Assembly (NCBI GenBank): GCA_031263725.1
Contig: JAISFF010000015.1
Coordinates: 62,001 to 126,000 of the forward strand
Length of the DNA: 64,000 nt
Reading direction: 5' to 3'
DNA from: Lysobacteraceae bacterium
GTDB taxonomy: Bacteria > Pseudomonadota > Gammaproteobacteria > Xanthomonadales > Xanthomonadaceae
The translations under genes and the position numbers were made by a program. Below the pieces are notes generated by a model. The model ran no database searches, was not told the origin of the DNA, and saw only the letters and a list, made by a program, of their open reading frames with translations. Shown piece after piece: positions 37,436-45,807 of the stretch; within the stretch, counting starts at the first letter, position 1; every line of letters starts with the position of its first letter.

Positions 37436-39148
37436 ATGCCGACCAGAGTCCCGCCGATCCAAGAATTTCCCAAGGACGACAGGATCTGGCGGATCGACTG
37501 GCTCGGCGTAGTGGAGCAGACCTCGTCGGAAGCGTTGATCGACGTTTATCTGAGCCCCGCGAAAGCGAACGTCGGTGTGCCGCAGCGGCAGGAAGATTTC
37601 GAACAGGTGGGCGAAAGAGCCCGGGTCGGTGTGGGGCAATTACCTTTCCTGACCGTCGGCTCTCTATGGCGGGACCGTCATCGACTGCCTCGGGGTGTCG
37701 GTGTTGGCAAAGTGTTCCCGGATGTTCAGATTGCGTCGTCAGCCGTACAGTTGATTGAGGCGGGAGCACAATTTGAGGTAGGCCCAGATGAGCCACGCTG
37801 GGTGATCCCGCCTTACAAGCATCGGCTGGACTGGCGAGTTCGGCAATCACACTGCTTCGCCATCGAATATGGGGGTGATCCTTACGGCATTCTGCTGCCG
37901 GTCGTGGAGGCAATCCGCTTCTACTACGCGGTGTCGACGGACCTGGCGCACATCGCGTTCGCCGGCGGCTTTCAGCTTGATCTGGATAGCATCGTCGATA
38001 CGTCCGAGTTCTTCGGCATCGTGCCCGGTACCGAGCGCATGGTGCTAAAGCGCCGGAAATGGCTTTCCGACGATGATGGCTGGATTATCGGTCGCGTGCT
38101 GGAGGAACCTCTTGCGGCAGCAGGCATTGCGCGCGTGTACGATTCGTTGCTGCGCGACTCGGCCAATTCGAGATTGGCATTTCCGGAATGTGGCCTGCCA
38201 TTTGAAGGTGCCACTCGTTGGCGTGTGCGGGGCATCCCGCTACGGATCAAGGATGGCGAGCGATGGTTGATCTATGAACTCCTGAGCTGTTCTGCACTGT
38301 TGCCGTTCCGTGAACTGCACATCCTCTCGGACAACGATGGCCGACAGGCCGAAGACGCTGAGCACGACCTTCCGGACAATGAAAAGCGCCCTGCCTGGAG
38401 TGGTCCGCGCAGGGTGGGCAAAGTCGACCCGGATACCGAGATGCAAAGCGCCGAGCCGCCGGAATTCGATATTGGCCAAGTCGTTATCCCGCTCGCCAGT
38501 GAGCGCTTCGAGGACATTGCCGGTAAGGAAATCATCAAAACGCCGAAGGAACATTGTCGTTACAAGTCGGCAGAACTTCGTCGCCCACAAGGTCTCGCTG
38601 CTCTGGGTACCGGTTTAGCCAGCGGCAGTCCAAGCGCGATCGCGCCGCTGAGCGCACAATGGCGCCAGCAGGAGCCAAATCAACGCAGACAAGGCCTCCC
38701 TACTTCGTTCGAGGCGTTGCAGGCCGTTGTAGGTGCTCTCAATGCTAGTGGTGGCGTATCCGCCCATGTGCGGCCGTCCACGCCAAGACTCGAGTATTTG
38801 CCGTTGACCAAGCCACGCAGCCGACGGCAATGGGGCTATCTCGATTCCGAACACAAGATCAAGCGGCAAGTTATGATCGTCGACATCGACTGCTCTGGAA
38901 CTTGTGGGAGCCTGATCGAATTCGAGCGCCGCAAGGACGAGCGCAGTCGTGCGGCACTGTTGATCTCGTCGGATACTGTTTCACTTTCCGACGAGCGGCT
39001 CTGGTATCTCCTGCACGCGCTGGTCAAGGCTGAAGGCGTCTGGGCAAACCTCAAGCCGCGCCCGATCGACGTGGAACTGGTACTGTTCAACCACAGCCGC
39101 ACATCAGCGGAAGCTTTCGCCGCCGACATCTGTAAGGCTCTGCGGTAG
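37436..39148 (+). CDS. TnsE-like targeting protein
   Basis: 570 residues (Tn7 TnsE has 538), no signal or membrane helix. It has no motif of a known enzyme. The order of segments resembles TnsE: an N-terminal beta-rich part (IWRIDWLGVVEQ), a helix ILLPVVEAIRFYYAVSTDL at about 157-175 where TnsE has IPQLELARSLFLINSYF, a strand ELLSCSALLPFRELHIL, an acidic and charged linker, and a C-terminal part with VDIDCSGTCGSLIEFERR and a closing helical end. TnsE sends Tn7 to replicating or conjugating DNA. It lies at the end opposite to tnsA and faces inward. This is by pattern only; it could be another cargo gene. Confidence 0.5.
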   Translation: MPTRVPPIQEFPKDDRIWRIDWLGVVEQTSSEALIDVYLSPAKANVGVPQRQEDFEQVGERARVGVGQLPFLTVGSLWRDRHRLPRGVGVGKVFPDVQIASSAVQLIEAGAQFEVGPDEPRWVIPPYKHRLDWRVRQSHCFAIEYGGDPYGILLPVVEAIRFYYAVSTDLAHIAFAGGFQLDLDSIVDTSEFFGIVPGTERMVLKRRKWLSDDDGWIIGRVLEEPLAAAGIARVYDSLLRDSANSRLAFPECGLPFEGATRWRVRGIPLRIKDGERWLIYELLSCSALLPFRELHILSDNDGRQAEDAEHDLPDNEKRPAWSGPRRVGKVDPDTEMQSAEPPEFDIGQVVIPLASERFEDIAGKEIIKTPKEHCRYKSAELRRPQGLAALGTGLASGSPSAIAPLSAQWRQQEPNQRRQGLPTSFEALQAVVGALNASGGVSAHVRPSTPRLEYLPLTKPRSRRQWGYLDSEHKIKRQVMIVDIDCSGTCGSLIEFERRKDERSRAALLISSDTVSLSDERLWYLLHALVKAEGVWANLKPRPIDVELVLFNHSRTSAEAFAADICKALR

Positions 39149-39355
39149 GGGTTAGAGTGAGAATTGAGTGCCCGCGTGCTGCACATTGGGACACCCCAAG
39201 CGTCAGCGTCTCAGCCTGTGAGTCAGAAGGCTGTCATAACGGCCTCCCTGCTACCCAGACTGGGTGGGGCCGTGCGGGCATCTTGGCCGCTGGATATTGT
39301 CAGTGTTTTCGAGGATCATGCGTCCCAGGTTGCTGCCCTGAGATGTGAGAGGCCT

Positions 39356-40300
39356 ATGACCAAGAACCCACCGCCGGTTCCCCGGGCCTTGATTGTTAAA
39401 CCGAGCAAGGCCACCAAGGCGCTGCCCAACGGCCTGGACGACCACGCGATCTGGCAAGGCGACGCGGAAGATATGCTGTGTGCGCTGCCTGCCGTGCCGC
39501 TATTCGATCTGGTGGTGTCGTCGCCCCCATATAACATAGGCAAGTCATACGAGAAGAAAGCAGCCTTGGATGACTACCTGAAATGGCAGGAGCGGATACT
39601 CGATCTCATCATCCCCAGGATCAAAGACACGGGATCATTGTGTTGGCAGGTAGGGAACTTCGTGGACAATGGACAGATCGTGCCGTTGGACATTGAGATG
39701 GCACCTATCTTCAAAAAACACGGGTTGAAGTTGCGCAATCGCATCATCTGGCATTTCGGCCATGGCCTTCACAACAAGCGCCGGTTCTCTGGTCGGTATG
39801 AGGTTGTCATGTGGTATTCCAAAACCGACGACTATCAGTTTGACGTGGACCCCGTGCGCATACCGTCCAAGTACCCAGGTAAGCGACACTTCAAGGGGCC
39901 AAAAAAGGGCAAGCTGTCGGGAAACCCCCTAGGCAAGAATCCAGAGGATGTCTGGACCATTCCTAATGTGAAGTCCAATCACATCGAAAAGACAGACCAT
40001 CCGTGCCAGTTCCCGGTGGGGCTGATTGAGCGTCTAGTATTGTCTTTGACGAAGCCGGGCCAGCTAGTGTTGGATCCCTTCGCAGGCGTCGGTTCTGCCG
40101 GTGTAGCGGCGGCGCTGCACGGCCGTCGATTCTGGGGCTGTGAGTTGCTGCCACACTACGCCGAACAGGGTCGCCAGCGCATCGACGATGCGTTGCGTGG
40201 GGTCGCGCGATATCGTCCCCATGACAAGGAACTCTACGATCACACCAAGAGTAAATTGTCCCAGGTTGTGGACAACGAGTCTGAGGATGCAGGCGGATGA
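39356..40300 (+). CDS. Beta-class site-specific DNA methyltransferase
   Basis: 314 residues. Motif IV SPPY (56-59, in VVSSPPYNIGKSYE) comes first and the SAM-binding FxGxG motif (DPFAGVGSAGVAAALHG) comes near residue 240, the order of the beta class. The SPPY form is most common among N4-cytosine enzymes, so it probably makes N4-methylcytosine, but N6-adenine cannot be excluded. The ATG at 39356 follows GAGAGG and removes 64 upstream residues that look non-coding. Its stop overlaps the next gene by ATGA, so the two are coupled. Role: protects host DNA. Confidence 0.88.
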   Translation: MTKNPPPVPRALIVKPSKATKALPNGLDDHAIWQGDAEDMLCALPAVPLFDLVVSSPPYNIGKSYEKKAALDDYLKWQERILDLIIPRIKDTGSLCWQVGNFVDNGQIVPLDIEMAPIFKKHGLKLRNRIIWHFGHGLHNKRRFSGRYEVVMWYSKTDDYQFDVDPVRIPSKYPGKRHFKGPKKGKLSGNPLGKNPEDVWTIPNVKSNHIEKTDHPCQFPVGLIERLVLSLTKPGQLVLDPFAGVGSAGVAAALHGRRFWGCELLPHYAEQGRQRIDDALRGVARYRPHDKELYDHTKSKLSQVVDNESEDAGG

Positions 40301-40755
40301 AGATGACCACCCACGAACATCAAGGTGGCCTCGCCGCTTTGCCAGTGCCTCTGCGTCAGGAGATCGAGAATGCCGTGTCGGCATGTGAGATCGCACCGGC
40401 TCGGCGTGCTGCCAGCAAGATCGGAGACGCCATCATGGTGGCGCTGAATAAGGAGGGATGGTCGGGTGAGGTTGCCCTGGCCGGCCGGGCGTCCAAAATT
40501 TCCATCACCAGCATGAAGCAAGAGACAGGGTTATGTATGCAAACCGGGAACATGTCCCGCATGTATGCCGACCTTTTGAAGTTGCAGCACATGTTTTTGA
40601 GCAACACTATCAAAGTGGGGGCGATGATCGTGCCAAGCCACGATGCCGCTAAGAATCTGGGCGACAACATTGCCAACGCGGATCGGTTGACGCGGGAGCT
40701 GGATATCTTCCGCAAGGTCATCCACATGCCGCTGGTGGTGTTCGCGTTCTACTAA
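40297..40755 (+). CDS. BglII-like restriction endonuclease-fold protein, altered active site
   Basis: 152 residues, much shorter than BglII (223). The segment TGLCMQTGNMSRMYADLLKL followed by KVGAMIVPS fits the BglII/BstYI pattern of the core strand, the helix and the next strand. In BglII the active site uses Asp84, Glu93 and Gln95; lined up by eye, the Gln is kept (Q82) but Glu becomes Cys80 and Asp becomes Thr71. It may therefore be inactive as a nuclease, or a DNA sensor, or belong to a branch with other chemistry. It overlaps the methyltransferase gene. Confidence 0.55.
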   Translation: MKMTTHEHQGGLAALPVPLRQEIENAVSACEIAPARRAASKIGDAIMVALNKEGWSGEVALAGRASKISITSMKQETGLCMQTGNMSRMYADLLKLQHMFLSNTIKVGAMIVPSHDAAKNLGDNIANADRLTRELDIFRKVIHMPLVVFAFY

Positions 40756-40768
40756 ACAGGGGATCAAG

Positions 40769-42055
40769 ATGAATGCAAGCCGGTATGGCTATCCGTTCGA
40801 ACGTCGTCTGAAGGAGTTGGCGGACTCCAAACCCGCCGTGCCGGCGGCTACCTGGCCTATGGAGGTCAAGGGGGAGAAACTCGAGCTGACAAGATTCCGT
40901 GTGCCCATCGAGGTACCCAAGTATCGCTTGGGTAACGGTCGCACTGCGTCGCTCCAGGAGCAGTGGTTGGCCTCGAATTCGGACAAGCCGGCGGATTACT
41001 TCGAAAGCGATCCGGAGTTGGATGTAGTCCAGGAGATTCAGCACGATCTGCTGTTATTGCTCGTCAAAGACGCGGGCCTGCTGGATTACTTTAGGGACAA
41101 ATCCAACAAGCAAGTAGAACCCATCATTCTGGATGAAAGTGGGTTTGTCGTGAACGGCAATAGACGCCTGTCGTGCTGGCGCTCGCTGTATTTCAGCGAG
41201 CCGGCAGAATATCCTCATTTCGCGCACATCGACGTAGTGGTTTTGCCTCACTGCGATGACAAGGAAATTGATCGGATCGAGGCCAATCTGCAGATCAAGA
41301 AGGACATCAAGGCGAAATACTCCTGGGAAGCGCGAGCGATGATGCTGCGCAACAAGCAAAAGCAACATGGCTTCACAGACGCAGATCTGGCCGAGATGTA
41401 TGACATGGCCGAGTCGGAGGTAAAGCAGGCGCGCTCCATGCTGGAGATGGCCGACGCCTACCTGAAGAGTCGCGGACGAGAGCATCAATGGTCGGACGTC
41501 AGCGGGTCAGAGGAAGCGTTTAAGCAACTCTACAAGGCGGCCAAGAAGTCGATGTCAGCCCCAGAGCAGGCTTTGTTGAAAAACGCTGCCTTCGCATTGA
41601 TTGACAAGCCAGGAACAGCAGGTGACCGACTGTATGCGGCTATCCCGAAGATTCAGGAGCATTTACCCAAGGTCAAAGCCAAGCTGGCCGCCGCCTTTCC
41701 AGTGGCGCAACCCGATCCCGACCCGACCACCCAGGAGTTGTTTGGTGGTGGTCCGATTCAGGCGAATCCCGATGTGTCGTATGCCCTGGCTGCTGAGATC
41801 GTGAAACCAGAGCATGCCGATAAAGTGCGCGAGTTGGTGGTGGAAGTCATTGACACCGAGAGTGAGTTGCGGAAGGAACTGAACAACGCCGGCTATCTAC
41901 TCAAACAGGTGACTGACGCCCACACCCGGTTGCAGGCGGCGGTATCGGATGGCCTGAGACCGGACAGCACCACGGAAGGGGTCCGTCAGCAAGTCGAGAG
42001 CATCGACATCCTCCTGGGAAAGATCCGGGACTGGCTGACTAGCAAGAATGCTTAG
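40769..42055 (+). CDS. ParB/sulfiredoxin-like domain protein
   Basis: 428 residues. Residues about 110-185 carry a ParB-like block: QVEPIILDESGFVVNGNRRL (the GNRR box corresponds to the phosphate-binding GERR box of ParB), then a stretch IDRIEANLQIKKDIKAKYSW and a helix-turn-helix-like KQHGFTDADLAEMYDMAESE. ParB-type folds bind CTP or ATP or act as nucleases and often appear in defence operons. The C-terminal third is helical (ESELRKELNNAGYLLKQV). Thirteen bases after the BglII-like gene, overlapping the helicase start by 8 bases. Confidence 0.75.
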   Translation: MNASRYGYPFERRLKELADSKPAVPAATWPMEVKGEKLELTRFRVPIEVPKYRLGNGRTASLQEQWLASNSDKPADYFESDPELDVVQEIQHDLLLLLVKDAGLLDYFRDKSNKQVEPIILDESGFVVNGNRRLSCWRSLYFSEPAEYPHFAHIDVVVLPHCDDKEIDRIEANLQIKKDIKAKYSWEARAMMLRNKQKQHGFTDADLAEMYDMAESEVKQARSMLEMADAYLKSRGREHQWSDVSGSEEAFKQLYKAAKKSMSAPEQALLKNAAFALIDKPGTAGDRLYAAIPKIQEHLPKVKAKLAAAFPVAQPDPDPTTQELFGGGPIQANPDVSYALAAEIVKPEHADKVRELVVEVIDTESELRKELNNAGYLLKQVTDAHTRLQAAVSDGLRPDSTTEGVRQQVESIDILLGKIRDWLTSKNA

Positions 42056-43868
42056 ACTTTCCTATCGTCCAAGGGATCAGCGGGCCGTCCTGTCTTGGGA
42101 TGAAGGCGATGCTGGCCAGCCGTGGCTCTCGCTCTTACGCGATATGGTTGGACGTGCCAGCGATGACACCCAGGCGGAAGGCGGCGCGTCTATCACGCTG
42201 CCGTGGTGGTCCTTCGTTGGGGTGCGCGCCCAGTTTGGCGATCTGCTCCAGGCCTTTGGTCTTCAAGTTGGTGAGCACCTCCAAATCGACGAACAGGCCA
42301 CCGACCTGCTCCGCCAGTCGGCCCGCAATGCGCAGTCTTACGTCGCTGCTGCGGCTGGGGATCAGATCGAGGAGGCTGCTTTGCTTGCGAGACTCCAGGC
42401 TGCGGGGTTCGCGCGTGCGCTCAAGTCTCATCAGATCCGCAACATTCGTAGGCTGGCCGCTTTGCCCGCAGCGGCCACCTTCTCGGTTCCCGGTGCCGGA
42501 AAAACAACGGAAGCCCTCGCGACATTCGCGTATCGCCGCGAGTCGGGGGACCGCTTGTTGGTCATTGCGCCAAAAAACGCTTTTGCCGCTTGGGATGAAC
42601 AGTTGAAGGAGTGCTTTCCTGGAGAATCCCGCGAGTTCGTCCGGTTGCGCGGTGCCAACATCGCCCGCGCACTTCAGGAGGATCCACCCTACATGTTGGT
42701 GTCTTACCAGCAAGTTCCCCGATCGCGTGAGTTGATCACTCAGCATTTGGCCCGGCACCGCGTGCACGTGTTTCTGGACGAAAGTCATCGCATCAAGGCC
42801 GGCGCGGCGCGCATGACCGCCAATGCGGTGTTGAGCGTGTCGCAGTTGCCTGTTGGCAAGCTGGTGATGTCGGGCACGCCCATGCCCCAGGCGGTCGATG
42901 ATCTACTGCCGCAGTTTTCGTTCTTGTATCCCGAGGTCCAGGCCACGTCGGACAACGTCATTGACCAGATGCGGCCGATCTATGTGCGCACCAACAAGGC
43001 CGAGTTGGGCCTACGCCCGCCAACGGTGGTGACGAAGACGCTGTCCATGTCTCCGCTCCAGACGGAGTTGTATGGCTACATGAAGAGTGAGGTGGCCCGC
43101 CAGGCTGCACTCTACCTGACCGACCGGACGCGCGGCGCGTTCCGGAATCTAGGGCGATCTGTCACCCGATTGCTCATGTTCGTGTCGCATCCGGCCCTGT
43201 TGTCACGGGAGATCGAGATTGCCAAACCCGGATTACTGGCTGCGGTGATGGCGGAGGGCAAGGGGCCAAAGCTGACGTATGTGCTGCATCGCTCTCGGGA
43301 GCTGGCCCGAGAAGGCAAAAAGGTGTTGATTTGGTCCTCGTTTCGCCACAACGTCGAATTCATTGCCGCGTCCCTTCAAGACTTGGGTGCCGTGTTCATC
43401 CACGGCAGTGTGGATGCCGGCGACGACGATGACGACGGCACCCGAGAAGGCCGCATCAAGCTGTTCCATGATGATCCCAACGTGCGGGTGATGGTGGCCA
43501 ACCCGGCCGCCGCCAGCGAAGGCGTAAGCCTGCACACGGTCTGCCACCATGCGCTCTACCTGGATCGCACTTTCAACGCGGCCCACTTTCTCCAGTCTAT
43601 GGATCGCATTCACCGCCTGGGCCTGCCGCCCGATCAGGACACCACGATTGAGATTGTTGAATGCGCTAAGAGTGTGGACGAAACAGTGGACATGCGGCTG
43701 GGGGCCAAGATCAACGCCATGGCTGCGGCACTCAACGACACCTCGTTACGGATTGACCCCATCCCAATGGACTCGCAACCCACCGACAGCGATGAGTTGT
43801 CAGGAGGTGGGCTGGATGCCGACGATGTCCAGGCGTTGCTTCGTGATTTGAGTGGCGACAGTGAGTGA
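42048..43868 (+). CDS. SNF2-family (superfamily 2) helicase/translocase
   Basis: 606 residues. Motif I SVPGAGKTTEAL (Walker A at 147-153), motif II LDESHRIKAG, motif III MSGTPMP, and helicase-C motifs VLIWSSFRHNVEFI, SEGVSLHTV and QSMDRIHRLG are all present, so it should be an active ATP-driven DNA translocase. Residues 1-130 are a specific N-terminal domain I do not recognise. Such proteins scan or remodel DNA in DISARM-like and other restriction systems. Its end overlaps the DUF3883 gene by 17 bases. Confidence 0.88.
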   Translation: MLRLSYRPRDQRAVLSWDEGDAGQPWLSLLRDMVGRASDDTQAEGGASITLPWWSFVGVRAQFGDLLQAFGLQVGEHLQIDEQATDLLRQSARNAQSYVAAAAGDQIEEAALLARLQAAGFARALKSHQIRNIRRLAALPAAATFSVPGAGKTTEALATFAYRRESGDRLLVIAPKNAFAAWDEQLKECFPGESREFVRLRGANIARALQEDPPYMLVSYQQVPRSRELITQHLARHRVHVFLDESHRIKAGAARMTANAVLSVSQLPVGKLVMSGTPMPQAVDDLLPQFSFLYPEVQATSDNVIDQMRPIYVRTNKAELGLRPPTVVTKTLSMSPLQTELYGYMKSEVARQAALYLTDRTRGAFRNLGRSVTRLLMFVSHPALLSREIEIAKPGLLAAVMAEGKGPKLTYVLHRSRELAREGKKVLIWSSFRHNVEFIAASLQDLGAVFIHGSVDAGDDDDDGTREGRIKLFHDDPNVRVMVANPAAASEGVSLHTVCHHALYLDRTFNAAHFLQSMDRIHRLGLPPDQDTTIEIVECAKSVDETVDMRLGAKINAMAAALNDTSLRIDPIPMDSQPTDSDELSGGGLDADDVQALLRDLSGDSE

Positions 43869-44712
43869 AGCGCTGTCGCCTGGAATCGCATATGGCTGCT
43901 TCGAGTTACTGGACGTGCTCGATGCCACGCCCATGCCGCTGGGTGCAGCCCGGAGCTTGGGCAAACTCGGTGTGGTCAGTTCCGATCGTGTGACCACGTG
44001 TGCCCAGTTGCTAGGGTGGACCGAGATCAACGATGCCGGACTATTGGTGCCGACCGTGCGGGGACAGTCCATCCGCGCCATGCCTCGTACAGAAGAGCGC
44101 TTGCGCGAGGCGCTGTTGGATTTAGTGGATGCCACAGATCCGCCTTGGATTCAGGGTGCGCGGTTCGGGCGTCGTCATGTGCTGCAGTATTCACCGCCAG
44201 AAATCGCCCAAGTGTGTCGCGAAGCAGGACTGGCAACGGGATTAGTCCCGGAGGTCGTTGCATTCTGGGACTTGCTCGCCGCGCGTGCGCGCGGCCTTCA
44301 TGACGTGCGTCTAAACGAAACAGGTCGCCAGGGAGAGCGGTTAACGCTCCAGTATGAGGAGCGGCGCACAGGCAAACCAGCGCGTTGGATTGCGTTGGAC
44401 AGTAACGCTGATGGTTACGACGTATTGTCGTCGGTGTCCGATAGCGATGGCGCGCCGTTGTGCATTGAGGTTAAGGCCAGTCGAGCAGGTCTGACCGGAG
44501 ATTTCTACGTTACGCGCAACGAATGGGATACTGCGCAGGATTTGCTTAATTTCGCCGTGCATCTTTGGGATTTGAGTGCATCTTACCCACGCCTAGCCGT
44601 GGTAGATATTCAGGGTCTTGCCGCCCATGTGCCACAGGACAAAGGCGAAGGACGATGGGAGAGCGTTTGCATCCCCTTCTCTTCCTTTGCAGCTGTATTT
44701 GTCGTCGTGTGA
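43852..44712 (+). CDS. DUF3883 / PD-(D/E)xK nuclease-like protein
   Basis: 286 residues from a GTG start at 43852 (GTG 43861 is also possible). The C-terminal half has the DUF3883 pattern: ALDSNADGYDVLSSVSDSDG, then LCIEVKASR, which supplies the D...ExK triad of a restriction-type nuclease, then FYVTRNEWDTAQDL. The N-terminal half looks like a winged-helix-rich DNA-binding part (NDAGLLVPTVRGQSI). It is the best candidate for the cutting subunit if the BglII-like protein is inactive. Last gene of the cargo operon, convergent with tniQ. Confidence 0.75.
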   Translation: MATVSEALSPGIAYGCFELLDVLDATPMPLGAARSLGKLGVVSSDRVTTCAQLLGWTEINDAGLLVPTVRGQSIRAMPRTEERLREALLDLVDATDPPWIQGARFGRRHVLQYSPPEIAQVCREAGLATGLVPEVVAFWDLLAARARGLHDVRLNETGRQGERLTLQYEERRTGKPARWIALDSNADGYDVLSSVSDSDGAPLCIEVKASRAGLTGDFYVTRNEWDTAQDLLNFAVHLWDLSASYPRLAVVDIQGLAAHVPQDKGEGRWESVCIPFSSFAAVFVVV

Positions 44713-44799
44713 CAGAGCGACGATGGCAGACACGTGGTTTCCGGTCATGAAGTCGATCTTGATTGTCAGCAGTTTGTGGATGCCATCGGTGCAGCGTTC

Positions 44800-45807
44800 T
44801 CATGTCTGACGCCGGCCTCGGTTCAATGGTTCGATTATTGAGAGATACCATGCAGGCGGCGATGGGAAGTCCTTGATGAGATGGTTGTAGTGCATCGCTC
44901 TCGCCCACCATGCTGCGTGCAAGCGCAGTTGCGGAGCAGCGAGTACCCAGGAGGCCAATTGGATGATGTGGTCGCGCTGTTCGATAGGGCGTGATTCAAA
45001 GGCATGGCGGCCGCGTGGAATGTTGATGTCCTGTGTGCCGATTGTGTCAGCTACGAACTCGGCCAAGTTGGCCGACTTCCGCAGGCTAACCATTGTCTTG
45101 CATAGCTGGTGCAGCACATCCGTGTATCCGATATCCAAGGGAGCTGTGCCGTCCGTTATGTAAGAGGCCAATTTAGTGAGCCATACGCCTATGCTCGCCT
45201 CGTAAGGGAGAAAGCTCAGGCGCTCAGCGTTGCGCAGATCGAAGCTGCATGTATGGCATAGGGATAATGGGCCGGGATCGGTTGCCGCAGGCCGTCCGAG
45301 TTCACGTCGGTGGTAGGCAACAGGCGCGTTGCATGCAGGGCAACGGTCGTGCAGACGAAGCCGATGTTTGGCGCAAAAGGTCAATGCAGCCACACGCCAG
45401 ATGGCTCGGAAGTAGGGGTGGGCATCTTCGGCCAGGCACTGCGGACAGAACTGCATTCCGTGACGAAATCGTGTGCGGTGGTAGACGCCGACAGGAAGAA
45501 TCCAGCGTAGCTGCCCCGCCTGCTGCTTGCGGCGGTAGAGCCGGCCGATATAGCAGTCGAGCGTAGTGCGCCGTATGGCGGGAAGCGAAGTGCCGGTTCG
45601 ACGCGCAAGCGTGGCGAGCAGCCAGGGTGGCGCCAAGCGGTCGATGTCGCGGTTCCACAGTTGATGTTCGTTGCCGAACGCGCGGTCGCAGAAGGTTTGC
45701 AGCTTGAGCCCATTGGCCTGAGCGATGCGCACGATCCAGGACGACAGAAGTTCGTCCGGCATGGGTTTGGGATGTGCCGGCCAGAGGTTGCCGGACAGTG
45801 GCATCAC
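44800..45807 (-). CDS. tniQ: TniQ/TnsD-family target selection protein
   Basis: 335 residues. The N-terminus (DELLSSWIVRIAQANGLKLQ) is the TniQ signature. Zinc ligands appear as FCPQCLAED, FCAKHRLRLHDRCPACN and LCHTCSF. TniQ/TnsD proteins read a fixed chromosomal site and recruit TnsC. It is much shorter than Tn7 TnsD (508), closer to the short TniQ forms. The ATG overlaps the tnsC stop by four bases. Confidence 0.9.
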   Translation of the reverse strand: MMPLSGNLWPAHPKPMPDELLSSWIVRIAQANGLKLQTFCDRAFGNEHQLWNRDIDRLAPPWLLATLARRTGTSLPAIRRTTLDCYIGRLYRRKQQAGQLRWILPVGVYHRTRFRHGMQFCPQCLAEDAHPYFRAIWRVAALTFCAKHRLRLHDRCPACNAPVAYHRRELGRPAATDPGPLSLCHTCSFDLRNAERLSFLPYEASIGVWLTKLASYITDGTAPLDIGYTDVLHQLCKTMVSLRKSANLAEFVADTIGTQDINIPRGRHAFESRPIEQRDHIIQLASWVLAAPQLRLHAAWWARAMHYNHLIKDFPSPPAWYLSIIEPLNRGRRQT

